This document shows positions 1 to 6,224 of a stretch of 6,224 nt of DNA, one piece after another. The translations under genes and the position numbers were made by a program. Numbering within the stretch: position 1 is the stretch's first letter; each line of letters starts with the position of its first letter. Source of the DNA: Gammaproteobacteria bacterium (GTDB lineage: Bacteria; Pseudomonadota; Gammaproteobacteria; Chromatiales; Chromatiaceae); contig JARFQQ010000126.1 in assembly GCA_029287695.1 (NCBI GenBank), positions 1 to 6,224 of the forward strand, written 5' to 3'. The notes under the pieces were generated by a model, which saw nothing but the letters and a program-made list of their open reading frames with translations, did not search any database and was not told the origin of the DNA.

Positions 1-138
1 GCTCCTTACGGTTACGGTCGTCCTTACGGCTATGGCGCTCCGGCTCCCATGCCGCCTGCACCTTACGGCTACGGCGCTCCGGCTCCGATGCCTCAGCAGG
101 CTCCGGCTCCGATGCCCCAGGCTCCGGCTGCCCAGTAA
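1..138 (+). CDS. C-terminal end of a Pro/Gly/Tyr/Ala-rich repetitive protein (5' end outside window)
   Basis: Frame 1 is open from the first base to a TAA at 136-138, giving the last 45 residues of a protein whose start lies to the left. The tail consists almost entirely of Ala, Pro, Gly, Tyr, Met and Gln, built on PYGYG and APAPMP modules. There are no charged residues except one Arg, and no Cys. It is low-complexity and no catalytic motif can be seen. Tyr/Gly/Pro-rich repeats of this kind occur in sulfur-globule envelope proteins of sulfur bacteria and in other small structural or surface proteins; assignment to sulfur globules is inference only. That it is real coding sequence is supported by the codon-level repeat (synonymous TAT/TAC and CCC/CCG changes between repeat copies) and by the intrinsic terminator that follows. 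A signal peptide, expected for a periplasmic globule protein, would lie outside the window. Confidence 0.75.
   Translation, partial: APYGYGRPYGYGAPAPMPPAPYGYGAPAPMPQQAPAPMPQAPAAQ
22..92 (+). repeat. 39-bp period coding repeat in the Pro/Gly/Tyr-rich tail
   Basis: The 32-bp segments 22-53 and 61-92 match at 30 of 32 positions and lie 39 bp (13 codons) apart. The two differences are third-position changes (TAT/TAC and CCC/CCG), so the repeated peptide PYGYGAPAPMP is unchanged. Shorter decayed APAPMP units continue to about position 114. This suggests internal duplication followed by selection on the peptide. Confidence 0.8.
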
Positions 139-143
139 GGAAA

Positions 144-166
144 GTGATGTCCGTCTGACGGATCAC
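144..166 (+). other. Small hairpin between stop codon and terminator
   Basis: GTGA (144-147) pairs with TCAC (163-166), and TCCGT (150-154) with ACGGA (158-162) around a CTG loop, leaving a two-base bulge at 148-149. It lies between the TAA and the main terminator, so it would sit in the 3' UTR and may protect the transcript end. It lacks a U-tract of its own. Confidence 0.4.
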
Positions 167-176
167 ACTTCCAGTG

Positions 177-205
177 AAAACCCCGCCCCGGCGGGGTTTT
201 CTTTT
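177..205 (+). terminator. Rho-independent terminator of the left-edge gene
   Basis: AAAACCCCGCC (177-187) is complementary to GGCGGGGTTTT (190-200). In practice the innermost pair opens to give a four-base loop. The T-rich run continues through TTTTCTTTT, the classic GC stem plus U-tract. It begins 38 bp after the stop codon. The A-tract on the 5' side means it could also work for leftward transcription. Confidence 0.9.
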
Positions 206-243
206 GCTCGGGGATTATGAATCAATCCGCGATAATAGATTTT

Positions 244-268
244 GATGCGCGCGTCGGCGCGCACCCGA
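244..268 (+). repeat. Left terminal inverted repeat of the 608-bp element
   Basis: This 25-bp end begins GATGCGCGCG and finishes CACCCGA. It matches the reverse complement of 827-851 except at its 10th, 19th and 22nd bases (G/A, C/T, C/T). All three differences are transitions, as expected from decay of two once-identical ends. Similarity stops abruptly outside the pair and drops sharply inside it. Confidence 0.75.
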
Positions 269-371
269 GTGACTTTTGTTTACGAAATACATCCCTGTAT
301 TTCGCCCTGCGGGCCGACGACTCTGCCGTCGTTCAAATTCGCTCCCAGCGAATTTAGTCGGCAAAAGTCAC
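269..371. repeat. Nested hairpin domain I of the element
   Basis: An outer 10-bp arm, GTGACTTTTG (269-278) with CAAAAGTCAC (362-371), encloses several perfect hairpins. CGAAATACA/TGTATTTCG (283-304) closes on a TCCC loop. CCC/GGG (305-313) closes on TGC. GCCGAC (313-318) pairs with GTCGGC (357-362). Inside that arm, AAATTCGCT/AGCGAATTT (335-355) closes on CCC. CGACG (315-319) with CGTCG (327-331) competes with the GCCGAC arm. As RNA or extruded DNA this makes a multibranched, cruciform-like fold. Confidence 0.75.
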
Positions 372-394
372 CAAAACCATTCGCTCCGACGCAC

Positions 395-407
395 AACCCT
401 TCGGGTT
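395..407. repeat. Small AACCC-TTC-GGGTT hairpin
   Basis: AACCC (395-399) and GGGTT (403-407) pair around TTC. It links nested domains I and II of the element and is perfect but short. Confidence 0.45.
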
Positions 408-423
408 CCCTAACGTGCTCGGA

Positions 424-483
424 CAAACAGGCGAGGCCGTAAACTCGCTGTACTCAGACATACGGCCTGTTGTTTCCTGTTTG
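424..483. repeat. Nested hairpin domain II of the element
   Basis: CAAACAGG (424-431) pairs with CCTGTTTG (476-483) as an outer 8-bp arm. AGGCCGTA (434-441) pairs with TACGGCCT (461-468) inside it. An alternative GCGAG (431-435) with CTCGC (444-448) pairing overlaps both arms. Two perfect nested 8-bp arms are unlikely by chance in 60 bp. Confidence 0.7.
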
Positions 484-520
484 CCCTGCGCCGCTCGGTT
501 GCGCGTAAGTCGCAGTTGGT

Positions 521-608
521 GGACTATTCACTTTTTCCGTAGGAGCCCATACCGCGGGCGATTCTTTGGCGAGAGATCTCGGCGCCTACAAATGAGGGTG
601 AATAGTCC
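521..608. repeat. Nested hairpin domain III of the element
   Basis: GGACTATTCAC (521-531) is perfectly complementary to GTGAATAGTCC (598-608), an 11-bp arm. Inside, 539-547 and 581-589 pair at 8 of 9 positions, and GAGATCTC (573-580) is a palindrome. A short GGGA/TCCC hairpin (609-621) follows at once. CTTTTTCCGT (531-540) can instead pair with ACGGAAAAAG (651-660) in the next domain, so two folds compete. Confidence 0.7.
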
Positions 609-623
609 GGGATTGTCTCCCTT

Positions 624-745
624 CTAACGCGTCGAGCACCGGAGCCGCTCACGGAAAAAGCGGAAAGGTGTCTGAGGAGCATAGCGACGAGTTCTTTCCG
701 CGCCGTGAGAGGCGAGAAGCGCAGAGCAGCCGCAGGCCGCGTTAG
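624..745. repeat. Nested hairpin domain IV of the element
   Basis: CTAACGCG (624-631) pairs with CGCGTTAG (738-745) as the outer arm. Within it CTCACGG (648-654) pairs with CCGTGAG (703-709), and GCGGAAAG (660-667) pairs with CTTTCCGC (694-701). The three perfect arms are properly nested, giving a long branched stem of about 120 bp. Confidence 0.7.
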
Positions 746-764
746 CAGGGTGCCTTTTTCTTTG

Positions 765-798
765 CCTTCTTTCTTTTGGGCAAGCAAAAGAAAGAAGG
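765..798. repeat. Perfect 14-bp inverted repeat with 6-nt loop
   Basis: CCTTCTTTCTTTTG (765-778) and CAAAAGAAAGAAGG (785-798) are exact reverse complements around GGCAAG. The arms are strongly purine/pyrimidine biased. It is the strongest single hairpin of the element. A GCGGCG/CGCCGC hairpin (804-819) with a CACT loop follows just before the right terminal repeat. There is no U-tract after the stem on either strand, so I do not call it a terminator. Confidence 0.8.
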
Positions 799-826
799 GT
801 GCTGCGGCGCACTCGCCGCTTTCAAA

Positions 827-851
827 TCGAGTACGCGCCGATGCGCGCATC
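827..851 (-). repeat. Right terminal inverted repeat of the 608-bp element
   Basis: This is the inverted partner of 244-268, with three transitions in 25 bp. Its outermost 12 bases (840-851, GATGCGCGCATC) also form a perfect palindrome, while the matching left end has one change. The 67 bases from here to the groEL terminator hold only a small ATCGC-GAA-GCGAT hairpin (862-874) and nothing else I recognise. Confidence 0.75.
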
Positions 852-918
852 CAATCAAGACATCGCGAAGCGATTCAAAACCTGCCCCTTGAGGCAGTGG
901 CAGAAAGGTGAAAACCAA

Positions 919-945
919 TTAAAAAGCCCCGCGTGGCGGGGCTTT
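919..945 (-). terminator. Rho-independent terminator of groESL
   Basis: Read leftward, AAAGCCCCGC and GCGGGGCTTT form a perfect 10-bp stem (936-945 with 923-932) around a CAC loop, followed by TTTTTAATT. It starts 27 bp past the groEL stop codon and is the expected end of the groES-groEL transcript. Confidence 0.9.
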
Positions 946-972
946 CAGGCGTCAAGTGACGGGAGGAGTGAT

Positions 973-2646
<1,674 letters not shown>

Positions 2647-2937
2647 TTAACCTTCGATGACGCCCATGATGTCTTCTTCTTTCATCACGAGCAGCTCTTC
2701 GCCATCGATCTTGACCTCGGTGCCGGCATATTTGCCGAACAGGACCTTGTCTCCGACCTTGACGTCCAGCGGACGTACTTCACCGTTCTCCATGAGTTTG
2801 CCGTTGCCCGCGGCAACGATCTCACCCTGGGCGGGTTTCTCGGTCGCGCTGTCAGGCAGGACGATGCCGCCGGCGCTGGTACGTTCCTCTTCCATGCGGC
2901 GAACGACCACACGGTCATGCAAAGGACGAATATTCAT
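2647..2937 (-). CDS. groES: 10-kDa co-chaperonin GroES
   Basis: The gene encodes the heptameric lid that binds GroEL and closes the folding cavity. The 96 residues are the normal length. The sequence opens [15 protein letters not shown] mobile loop at about 17-34 ([15 protein letters not shown]) carries the hydrophobic IVL that docks on GroEL. The conserved [13 protein letters not shown] segment follows, and the C-terminus ends [10 protein letters not shown]. The ATG at 2935-2937 is preceded by GGAG (2948-2951) at 10 nt spacing. It is the first gene of the operon, with groEL 27 bp downstream. Transcription should be controlled by HrcA at the CIRCE element upstream, possibly with heat-shock sigma factor input. 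Confidence 0.99.
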   Translation of the reverse strand: MNIRPLHDRVVVRRMEEERTSAGGIVLPDSATEKPAQGEIVAAGNGKLMENGEVRPLDVKVGDKVLFGKYAGTEVKIDGEELLVMKEEDIMGVIEG

Positions 2938-2982
2938 CGGGTAGTTTCTCCAACTGATTTTAAGGGTTGCCCATGAGTGCTG

Positions 2983-3009
2983 TTAGCACTCGTTGATTGT
3001 GAGTGCTAA
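2983..3009 (-). promoter_or_regulatory. CIRCE operator (HrcA binding site) of groESL
   Basis: TTAGCACTC (2983-2991), nine bases, then GAGTGCTAA (3001-3009) matches the CIRCE consensus TTAGCACTC-N9-GAGTGCTAA without a mismatch. It lies between the -10 hexamer and groES, where bound HrcA represses transcription initiation; in the mRNA it is also part of the 5' leader. It implies an hrcA gene elsewhere in this genome. A further half-site-like GAGTGCT (2975-2981) lies just downstream. Confidence 0.97.
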
Positions 3010-3036
3010 TGATAGGGCCAAAATTCCAAAGGTCAA
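3009..3036 (-). promoter_or_regulatory. groESL promoter, sigma-70-like with sigma-32 features
   Basis: Read leftward, TTGACC (3031-3036) and TATCAT (3009-3014) are separated by 16 bp, a good vegetative promoter. The same stretch reads CTTGAC, then 14 bases, then CCCTATCAT, which partly fits the heat-shock sigma-32 pattern (CTTGAA with CCCCATNT). The -10 hexamer touches the distal CIRCE arm, so the start site should lie inside the operator at about 3000-3003. The start site itself is inferred. Confidence 0.7.
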
Positions 3037-3143
3037 GACGTCCCTGCCATTGGATGCGGGCCATGCGCATTTTTGAGCCCCTGCCGGAATGCCGGCACAG
3101 ACAACCGGACCTGCTGTTACTGCCGGCTGCCCAGGGAGCATCG

Positions 3144-3180
3144 CGAACCGGATTGACGACTTTCGGGAATCGCCGGTTCG
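3144..3180. repeat. 8-bp inverted repeat in the groES-tautomerase intergenic region
   Basis: CGAACCGG (3144-3151) and CCGGTTCG (3173-3180) are exact inverted copies 21 bp apart, ending 49 bp before the tautomerase start codon. The repeat could be a dyad operator or a leader hairpin. A smaller TGCCGG/CCGGCA hairpin lies at 3082-3097. The intergenic stretch 3037-3229 shows no convincing promoter for the tautomerase: TTGACG (3153-3158) has no -10 partner at 16-18 bp. Confidence 0.4.
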
Positions 3181-3229
3181 TACTAGGCTGTTGCTTACCA
3201 ATCAAAAATCACGGGAAGGAGACATCCAG

Positions 3230-3433
3230 ATGCCCTATGTCAATATCAGGATCACTCGCGAGGGCGCGACATCCGAGCAGAAAGCCGAGCTGATCAGGGG
3301 GGTGACCCGCCTTCTGCAGGACACGCTGGGCAAGAACCCCGAGACGACTGTGGTCGTTATTGACGAGGTCGAGATGGATTGCTGGGGAATCGGCGGGATG
3401 CCTGTCGCGGAATTCCGGCAGCGTGGAAGCTGA
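3230..3433 (+). CDS. 4-oxalocrotonate tautomerase family protein
   Basis: This is a 67-residue cytosolic enzyme of the 4-OT family, whose members use the N-terminal proline as a general base or acid to move protons on 2-hydroxy-dienoate or enol substrates, usually as small beta-alpha-beta oligomers. The sequence starts MPYVNIRIT, so removal of Met exposes Pro-1. It then has the family helix (SEQKAELIRGVTRLL) and a second strand (TTVVVIDEVEMD) ending in CWGIGG. The Trp there takes the place of the active-site Phe50 of classic 4-OT. The ATG is fixed by AAGGAG (3216-3221) 8 nt upstream; an in-frame extension to 3089 would bury Pro-1 and is rejected. Neighbours give no pathway: no aromatic meta-cleavage genes are present, so the substrate is unknown. 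Its stop lies 6 nt from the convergent regulator gene. Confidence 0.9.
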   Translation: MPYVNIRITREGATSEQKAELIRGVTRLLQDTLGKNPETTVVVIDEVEMDCWGIGGMPVAEFRQRGS

Positions 3434-3439
3434 GTCGAA

Positions 3440-4822
3440 TTAGCTCTCCTCTTCCTCGCTCATGCCGTATTTTTTGAGCTTGCGCCACAGGGACACGCGA
3501 TCGATACCGAGAATCTTCGCCGCGCGGGTGCGGTTCTGGCTACAGCGATCGAGGATGTGGCGGATGTACTCCTCCTCCCGCTCGGCGAGAGTCGGGAGAC
3601 GCCCCTCTTTTTCGCGCACGACCCTGACGCTGTGGTCCGCAAGGCCCGGCGGCAAATCTGAAACCACCAGCTCGCTTGAGCGCGTCAGGGTCACGGCCCG
3701 CTCAATGATGTTTTCGAGTTCACGGATGTTGCCGGGGTAGCCATACTCGACCAGTGCAGCCATGGCCCCGGGGTCAATATCCTCGACATCCTTGCCGATG
3801 CGCGCAGCATGTTTGCGCAGAAAATAGTAGGCCAGCATCGGGATGTCATCGCGTCGTTCGGCAAGGGGTGGCAGGTGCAGCCTGACGACATCGAGACGGT
3901 AGTAGAGATCCTCCCTGAAATGGCCGCTGGTGACGGCCTCGCGCAGATCGCGATGGGTTGCAGTAATCAGGCGAATATCAACCGGGATTGCGCTCGTCGA
4001 TCCGAGACGCTGCACCTCGCGTTCCTGGATCACGCGTAACAGCTTGACCTGCATGCCCGGGGTCATTTCGGCGATTTCATCGAGAAAGAGGGTGCCACCA
4101 TCGGCTGCCTCGATGAGCCCCGGGCGTGCCTCGCCTGCACCTGTGTAGGCCCCTTTTTCGTGGCCGAAAAGCTCGTTGGCAAGCAGGTCTTCCTGCAGTG
4201 CGCCGCAGTTGATCGCCTGGAAACGGTTTTCACGGCGATGACTGTGATCGTGGATCTGGCGTGCCAGCAATTCCTTGCCAGTGCCACTTTCGCCGGTGAT
4301 AAGCACGTTCGTGTCGGCTGACGCGATCTGGTCGGCCATTTCAAGCAGGCGTCGCATGGCTGCGTCCTGCGTAATGATGGAGAGTCCGGGGCCAGGATCG
4401 GTGAGCTGGTCCCTGAGTTGCCGGTTTTCCCGCTTCAGCTGCACCATCTCGAGAGCCTTCGATATGACTTCCCGGACCTCGTCGAGCCGGATGGGCTTGG
4501 CGATATAGTGGAAGGCGCCTGCTCTCATTGCCTCGATGGCGGACTCGAGCGTGGCATAGCCGGTGATGAGAATCACCGCAAGGTCCGGATCGATTTCATG
4601 CGCCCGCTGCAGCACGGCCATGCCGTCGACCTTTTCCATGCGCAGGTCGGTCAGCACCAGGTCGAACTGCCGGCTTTCCAGCGCCTCGAGTGCGCCGGCG
4701 CCGCTGGAGCGTGTGGTTACGTCGTAGCCTTGCTTGCGGCAGACATGCGCAAGATTCTGCACGGCCGGGGCCTCGTCATCCACGATCAGAACGCGTGGCC
4801 CTGTCTCCATGAGGTCATGCAT
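3440..4822 (-). CDS. Sigma-54-dependent response regulator, NtrC family
   Basis: This is a 460-residue cytosolic bacterial enhancer-binding protein: on phosphorylation it oligomerises and uses ATP hydrolysis to open sigma-54 RNA polymerase complexes. The receiver domain (about 9-125) has acidic D15/D16, phospho-acceptor D59, T87 and K109. The AAA+ domain (about 145-380) has Walker A GESGTGK (177-183), the sigma-54 contact loop GAYTGA (224-229, Tyr replacing the usual Phe), Walker B LFLDE (245-249), an arginine-finger region FREDLYYRL (302-310) and GYPGNIRELEN (361-371). A Fis-type helix-turn-helix (about 413-454) includes RAAKILGIDRVSLWRKLKKYG. The ATG at 4820-4822 follows GGAGG (4831-4835) at 8 nt; the later Met5 lacks such a site. 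It overlaps the kinase gene by 8 nt, so the two are probably translationally coupled and form a cognate pair. Its targets cannot be told from sequence. No terminator is visible after it. Confidence 0.96.
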   Translation of the reverse strand: MHDLMETGPRVLIVDDEAPAVQNLAHVCRKQGYDVTTRSSGAGALEALESRQFDLVLTDLRMEKVDGMAVLQRAHEIDPDLAVILITGYATLESAIEAMRAGAFHYIAKPIRLDEVREVISKALEMVQLKRENRQLRDQLTDPGPGLSIITQDAAMRRLLEMADQIASADTNVLITGESGTGKELLARQIHDHSHRRENRFQAINCGALQEDLLANELFGHEKGAYTGAGEARPGLIEAADGGTLFLDEIAEMTPGMQVKLLRVIQEREVQRLGSTSAIPVDIRLITATHRDLREAVTSGHFREDLYYRLDVVRLHLPPLAERRDDIPMLAYYFLRKHAARIGKDVEDIDPGAMAALVEYGYPGNIRELENIIERAVTLTRSSELVVSDLPPGLADHSVRVVREKEGRLPTLAEREEEYIRHILDRCSQNRTRAAKILGIDRVSLWRKLKKYGMSEEEES

Positions 4823-6224
4823 CGCGCCTGCCTCCGGATGGCAGCAGGATGATCACGCTTGTCCCCTTTCCCTGAATCGACTCGATGGCCAGGCAGCCGT
4901 CATGCTCGCGCACGATTTCCTGCACGATGAAGAGTCCCAGGCCTGTGCCATGCCCGGGCTCGTTCGTCGTGTAAAAGGGATCGAAGACTTTCGACAGGGC
5001 CCCGGGTGCGATGCCGGGGCCGTTATCCGACACCCGGATCTCGACGAGTGAGCCCTCCCTGCGCGCCAGGCACTTGATGTCTCCGGCTACCTCCGCATCC
5101 TCCGGAATCTCCATCCCGGCGGCGTTTCGCACGCCGGCCTCGATACGAATGGCTATCTCTTCATCTGTGGCATTCATGGCATTTTGCAGGAGGTTGATGA
5201 AGAGCTGCAGCATGCGTTGCTTGTCAGCGGTGATTTCAAGATCGGCAGGGACGTCGACCTCCAGCTTCACGCCCTGCCGCCACAGCGACTTGCCGAGAAT
5301 CGTCCGGGTTTCCTCGATGATCCTGGCGAGCTCGTAGGTTTCCTTGCTGAAGATGCGCTTGCTCCCGAAATCGAGCAGAGTACGGACGATCCTGCGGCCA
5401 CGTTCCGTTTCGCTGTCGATCTGGTCCAGCCAGTTCCTGAGTGTACGGGGATCCGCCTCGTCGAGTTCTTCCATGAGCAGCTGGCAGGAGGAGGCGATGT
5501 TGGAGAGCGGGTTGTTGAGTTCATGCGCGACACCGGCCGACAGGATGCCGAGCGATGCAAGCTTGTCTGACTGAAGCATGCGCTTGCGGCGAATTTCGAG
5601 CTCCCGGAGCATGCGATTGAAGGCGTCCGTGAGCGTGATGAACTCCCGCTCTTGCGAGGGTGGCTCCAGGTGATCGAAACGCCCGTCAGCGATCGGGGCC
5701 ATACTGGCCTCCATGGCGCGCAGGGGCCTGACGGCCACACGCCTGAGGCGCCTGCCGACGACGAGAATTGCTGCCCCGATCAACAGCAGCGAGATCAGTA
5801 AAAACCAGCGCGACTGTTTGACTGCCTCTTCAAGAGCCTGGCGCTGCTTGTTTGCGACAGACTCCGCCGTTGCGGTGATCTTCTGTCCGCTTTTTCCGAT
5901 CCTCTCCTGGAGCTGCCGGCGTTCGGCCAGTGCTGCGCCTGTCCATTCTTGCATGCTGTCGCGATAACTCGCTATGTCTGCGGAGAGGGCGCCCGGGGTG
6001 AGGGGCTTGATCAACGGGCCCAGTGTCGCTGTGTGCTGCCCGAGGCTGTCAAGCAGGGCTTTCGACTGTGCATCGGCCCTGGCGAGGGCATCAGGGTCTG
6101 CATAGAGAAAGAGGTTTTTCTCTTCACGGCGCATTTCCAGTACAGCATCCTTGAAGCTGGTCACAATCCTGCTTTCAGAAATCCGGCTCTCCAGGAAAAG
6201 CAGGTCCAGGAATGCGATCGTGCC
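4815..6224 (-). CDS. Membrane sensor histidine kinase (N-terminus outside window)
   Basis: The reading frame stays open to the right edge, so the GTG at 6162-6164 is not taken as the start and the gene is partial at its 5' end; 469 residues are visible. Counting from the edge, residues 1-139 are a charged, helical, probably periplasmic sensor region with the segment MRREEKNLFLY. A transmembrane helix (about 140-157, WFLLISLLLIGAAILVVG) follows, then an Arg-rich HAMP linker (about 158-213). The dimerisation domain has the phospho-acceptor His at 234 in AGVAHELNNPLSN. The ATPase domain has the N-box near 344-351 (NLLQNAMN), the G1 box DNGPGI (400-405), the F box FDPFYTT (414-420) and the G2 box GTGLGLFI (426-433). 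The HELNNPL form of the H-box is typical of NtrB/AtoS/ZraS-type kinases that partner NtrC-family regulators, as here. The signal sensed is unknown. A first transmembrane helix should lie beyond the edge. Confidence 0.95.
   Translation of the reverse strand, partial: GTIAFLDLLFLESRISESRIVTSFKDAVLEMRREEKNLFLYADPDALARADAQSKALLDSLGQHTATLGPLIKPLTPGALSADIASYRDSMQEWTGAALAERRQLQERIGKSGQKITATAESVANKQRQALEEAVKQSRWFLLISLLLIGAAILVVGRRLRRVAVRPLRAMEASMAPIADGRFDHLEPPSQEREFITLTDAFNRMLRELEIRRKRMLQSDKLASLGILSAGVAHELNNPLSNIASSCQLLMEELDEADPRTLRNWLDQIDSETERGRRIVRTLLDFGSKRIFSKETYELARIIEETRTILGKSLWRQGVKLEVDVPADLEITADKQRMLQLFINLLQNAMNATDEEIAIRIEAGVRNAAGMEIPEDAEVAGDIKCLARREGSLVEIRVSDNGPGIAPGALSKVFDPFYTTNEPGHGTGLGLFIVQEIVREHDGCLAIESIQGKGTSVIILLPSGGRRDA

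Larger units (their letters stand above)
244..851. repeat. 608-bp palindrome-rich intergenic element bounded by 25-bp imperfect terminal inverted repeats
   Basis: The ends at 244-268 and 827-851 are inverted copies matching at 22 of 25 positions. Between them are at least five long nested inverted repeats (269-371, 424-483, 521-608, 624-745, 765-798). ORFs of 60-108 codons cross the element on both strands, but they run through palindromes, start at TTG or inside the terminal repeats, lack convincing Shine-Dalgarno sites and have Arg/Ser-rich low-complexity translations, so I call none of them a gene. The element fills the gap between two convergent transcription ends. It may be a non-autonomous (MITE-like) mobile repeat, two inverted copies of a shorter repeat, or a structured RNA or DNA element. 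From memory it resembles palindrome-rich intergenic repeats scattered through gammaproteobacterial genomes. No clear target-site duplication is visible at its edges. Confidence 0.65.

Noticed and set aside
524..850. 108-codon minus-strand frame, with other 60-70-codon frames in 242-911
   Set aside because: They run through nested palindromes, start in terminal repeats or at weak start codons, and have low-complexity Arg/Ser-rich products. They look like spurious frames in a structured repeat.
244..851. CRISPR array, tRNA or rRNA in the long intergenic region
   Set aside because: There are no regularly spaced direct repeats, and I see no tRNA cloverleaf or rRNA sequence. The repeats present are inverted and nested.
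224..871. Target-site duplication flanking the element
   Set aside because: I compared the bases just outside both terminal repeats and found no convincing matching direct repeat, so insertion by a transposase is not shown.
3175..3194. Sigma-54 (-24/-12) promoter before the tautomerase
   Set aside because: A GG-N10-GC spacing can be found (3175-3188), but the flanking bases do not fit TGGCAC-N5-TTGC, and the nearby TTGC (3191-3194) has no GG at the right distance.
2960..3205. Minus-strand frame of about 81 codons over the groES upstream region
   Set aside because: It overlaps the promoter and the perfect CIRCE operator and shows no family similarity.
3089..3229. In-frame upstream extension of the tautomerase by 47 codons
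   Set aside because: The family needs Pro directly after the initiator Met, and a good AAGGAG site lies 8 nt before the ATG at 3230.
6162..6164. GTG as the start of the histidine kinase
   Set aside because: The frame stays open for 20 more codons to the window edge with coherent coding sequence. A start here would leave a single transmembrane helix and no N-terminal anchor.

Overview
The window looks like a chromosomal segment of a moderately GC-rich gammaproteobacterium. The GroES, GroEL, tautomerase and NtrC-type regulator sequences are all typical of Pseudomonadota, and the groESL operon has a perfect CIRCE operator, which occurs only in part of the Gammaproteobacteria. The Pro/Gly/Tyr/Ala-rich protein tail at the left edge recalls sulfur-globule proteins of purple and colourless sulfur bacteria. 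That would fit a Chromatiales-like sulfur oxidiser, but it is a hint and not an identification.

Layout. Positions 1-138 hold the 3' end of a rightward gene for a repetitive Pro/Gly/Tyr/Ala-rich protein, followed by a strong intrinsic terminator (177-205). Positions 206-918 have no credible gene. This stretch is mostly a 608-bp element (244-851) bounded by imperfect 25-bp terminal inverted repeats (22 of 25 match) and packed with nested palindromes. It lies between two convergent transcription ends. Leftward come groES (2647-2937) and groEL (973-2619), ending in an intrinsic terminator at 919-945. Their shared control region holds a sigma-70-like promoter (3009-3036) with some sigma-32 character, overlapping and followed by CIRCE (2983-3009) plus a third CIRCE-type half-site. 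Divergent from groES is a small 4-oxalocrotonate-tautomerase-family gene (3230-3433). Convergent to it, only 6 nt away, is a leftward two-component pair: a membrane sensor histidine kinase (4815-6224, N-terminus outside the window) and a sigma-54-dependent NtrC-type response regulator (3440-4822). Their reading frames overlap by 8 nt.

How the genes work together. GroES and GroEL form the folding chamber and are expected to be induced by heat through HrcA release from CIRCE. The kinase and regulator should form a phosphorelay ending in activation of sigma-54 promoters. No convincing sigma-54 promoter is visible here, so the regulon is probably elsewhere. The tautomerase has no evident functional link to either neighbour.

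The coding genes are ordinary family members. The part most worth a second look is the structured, TIR-bounded intergenic element at 244-851. It resembles, from memory only, a class of palindrome-rich intergenic repeats in gammaproteobacterial genomes that often give rise to spurious ORF calls.
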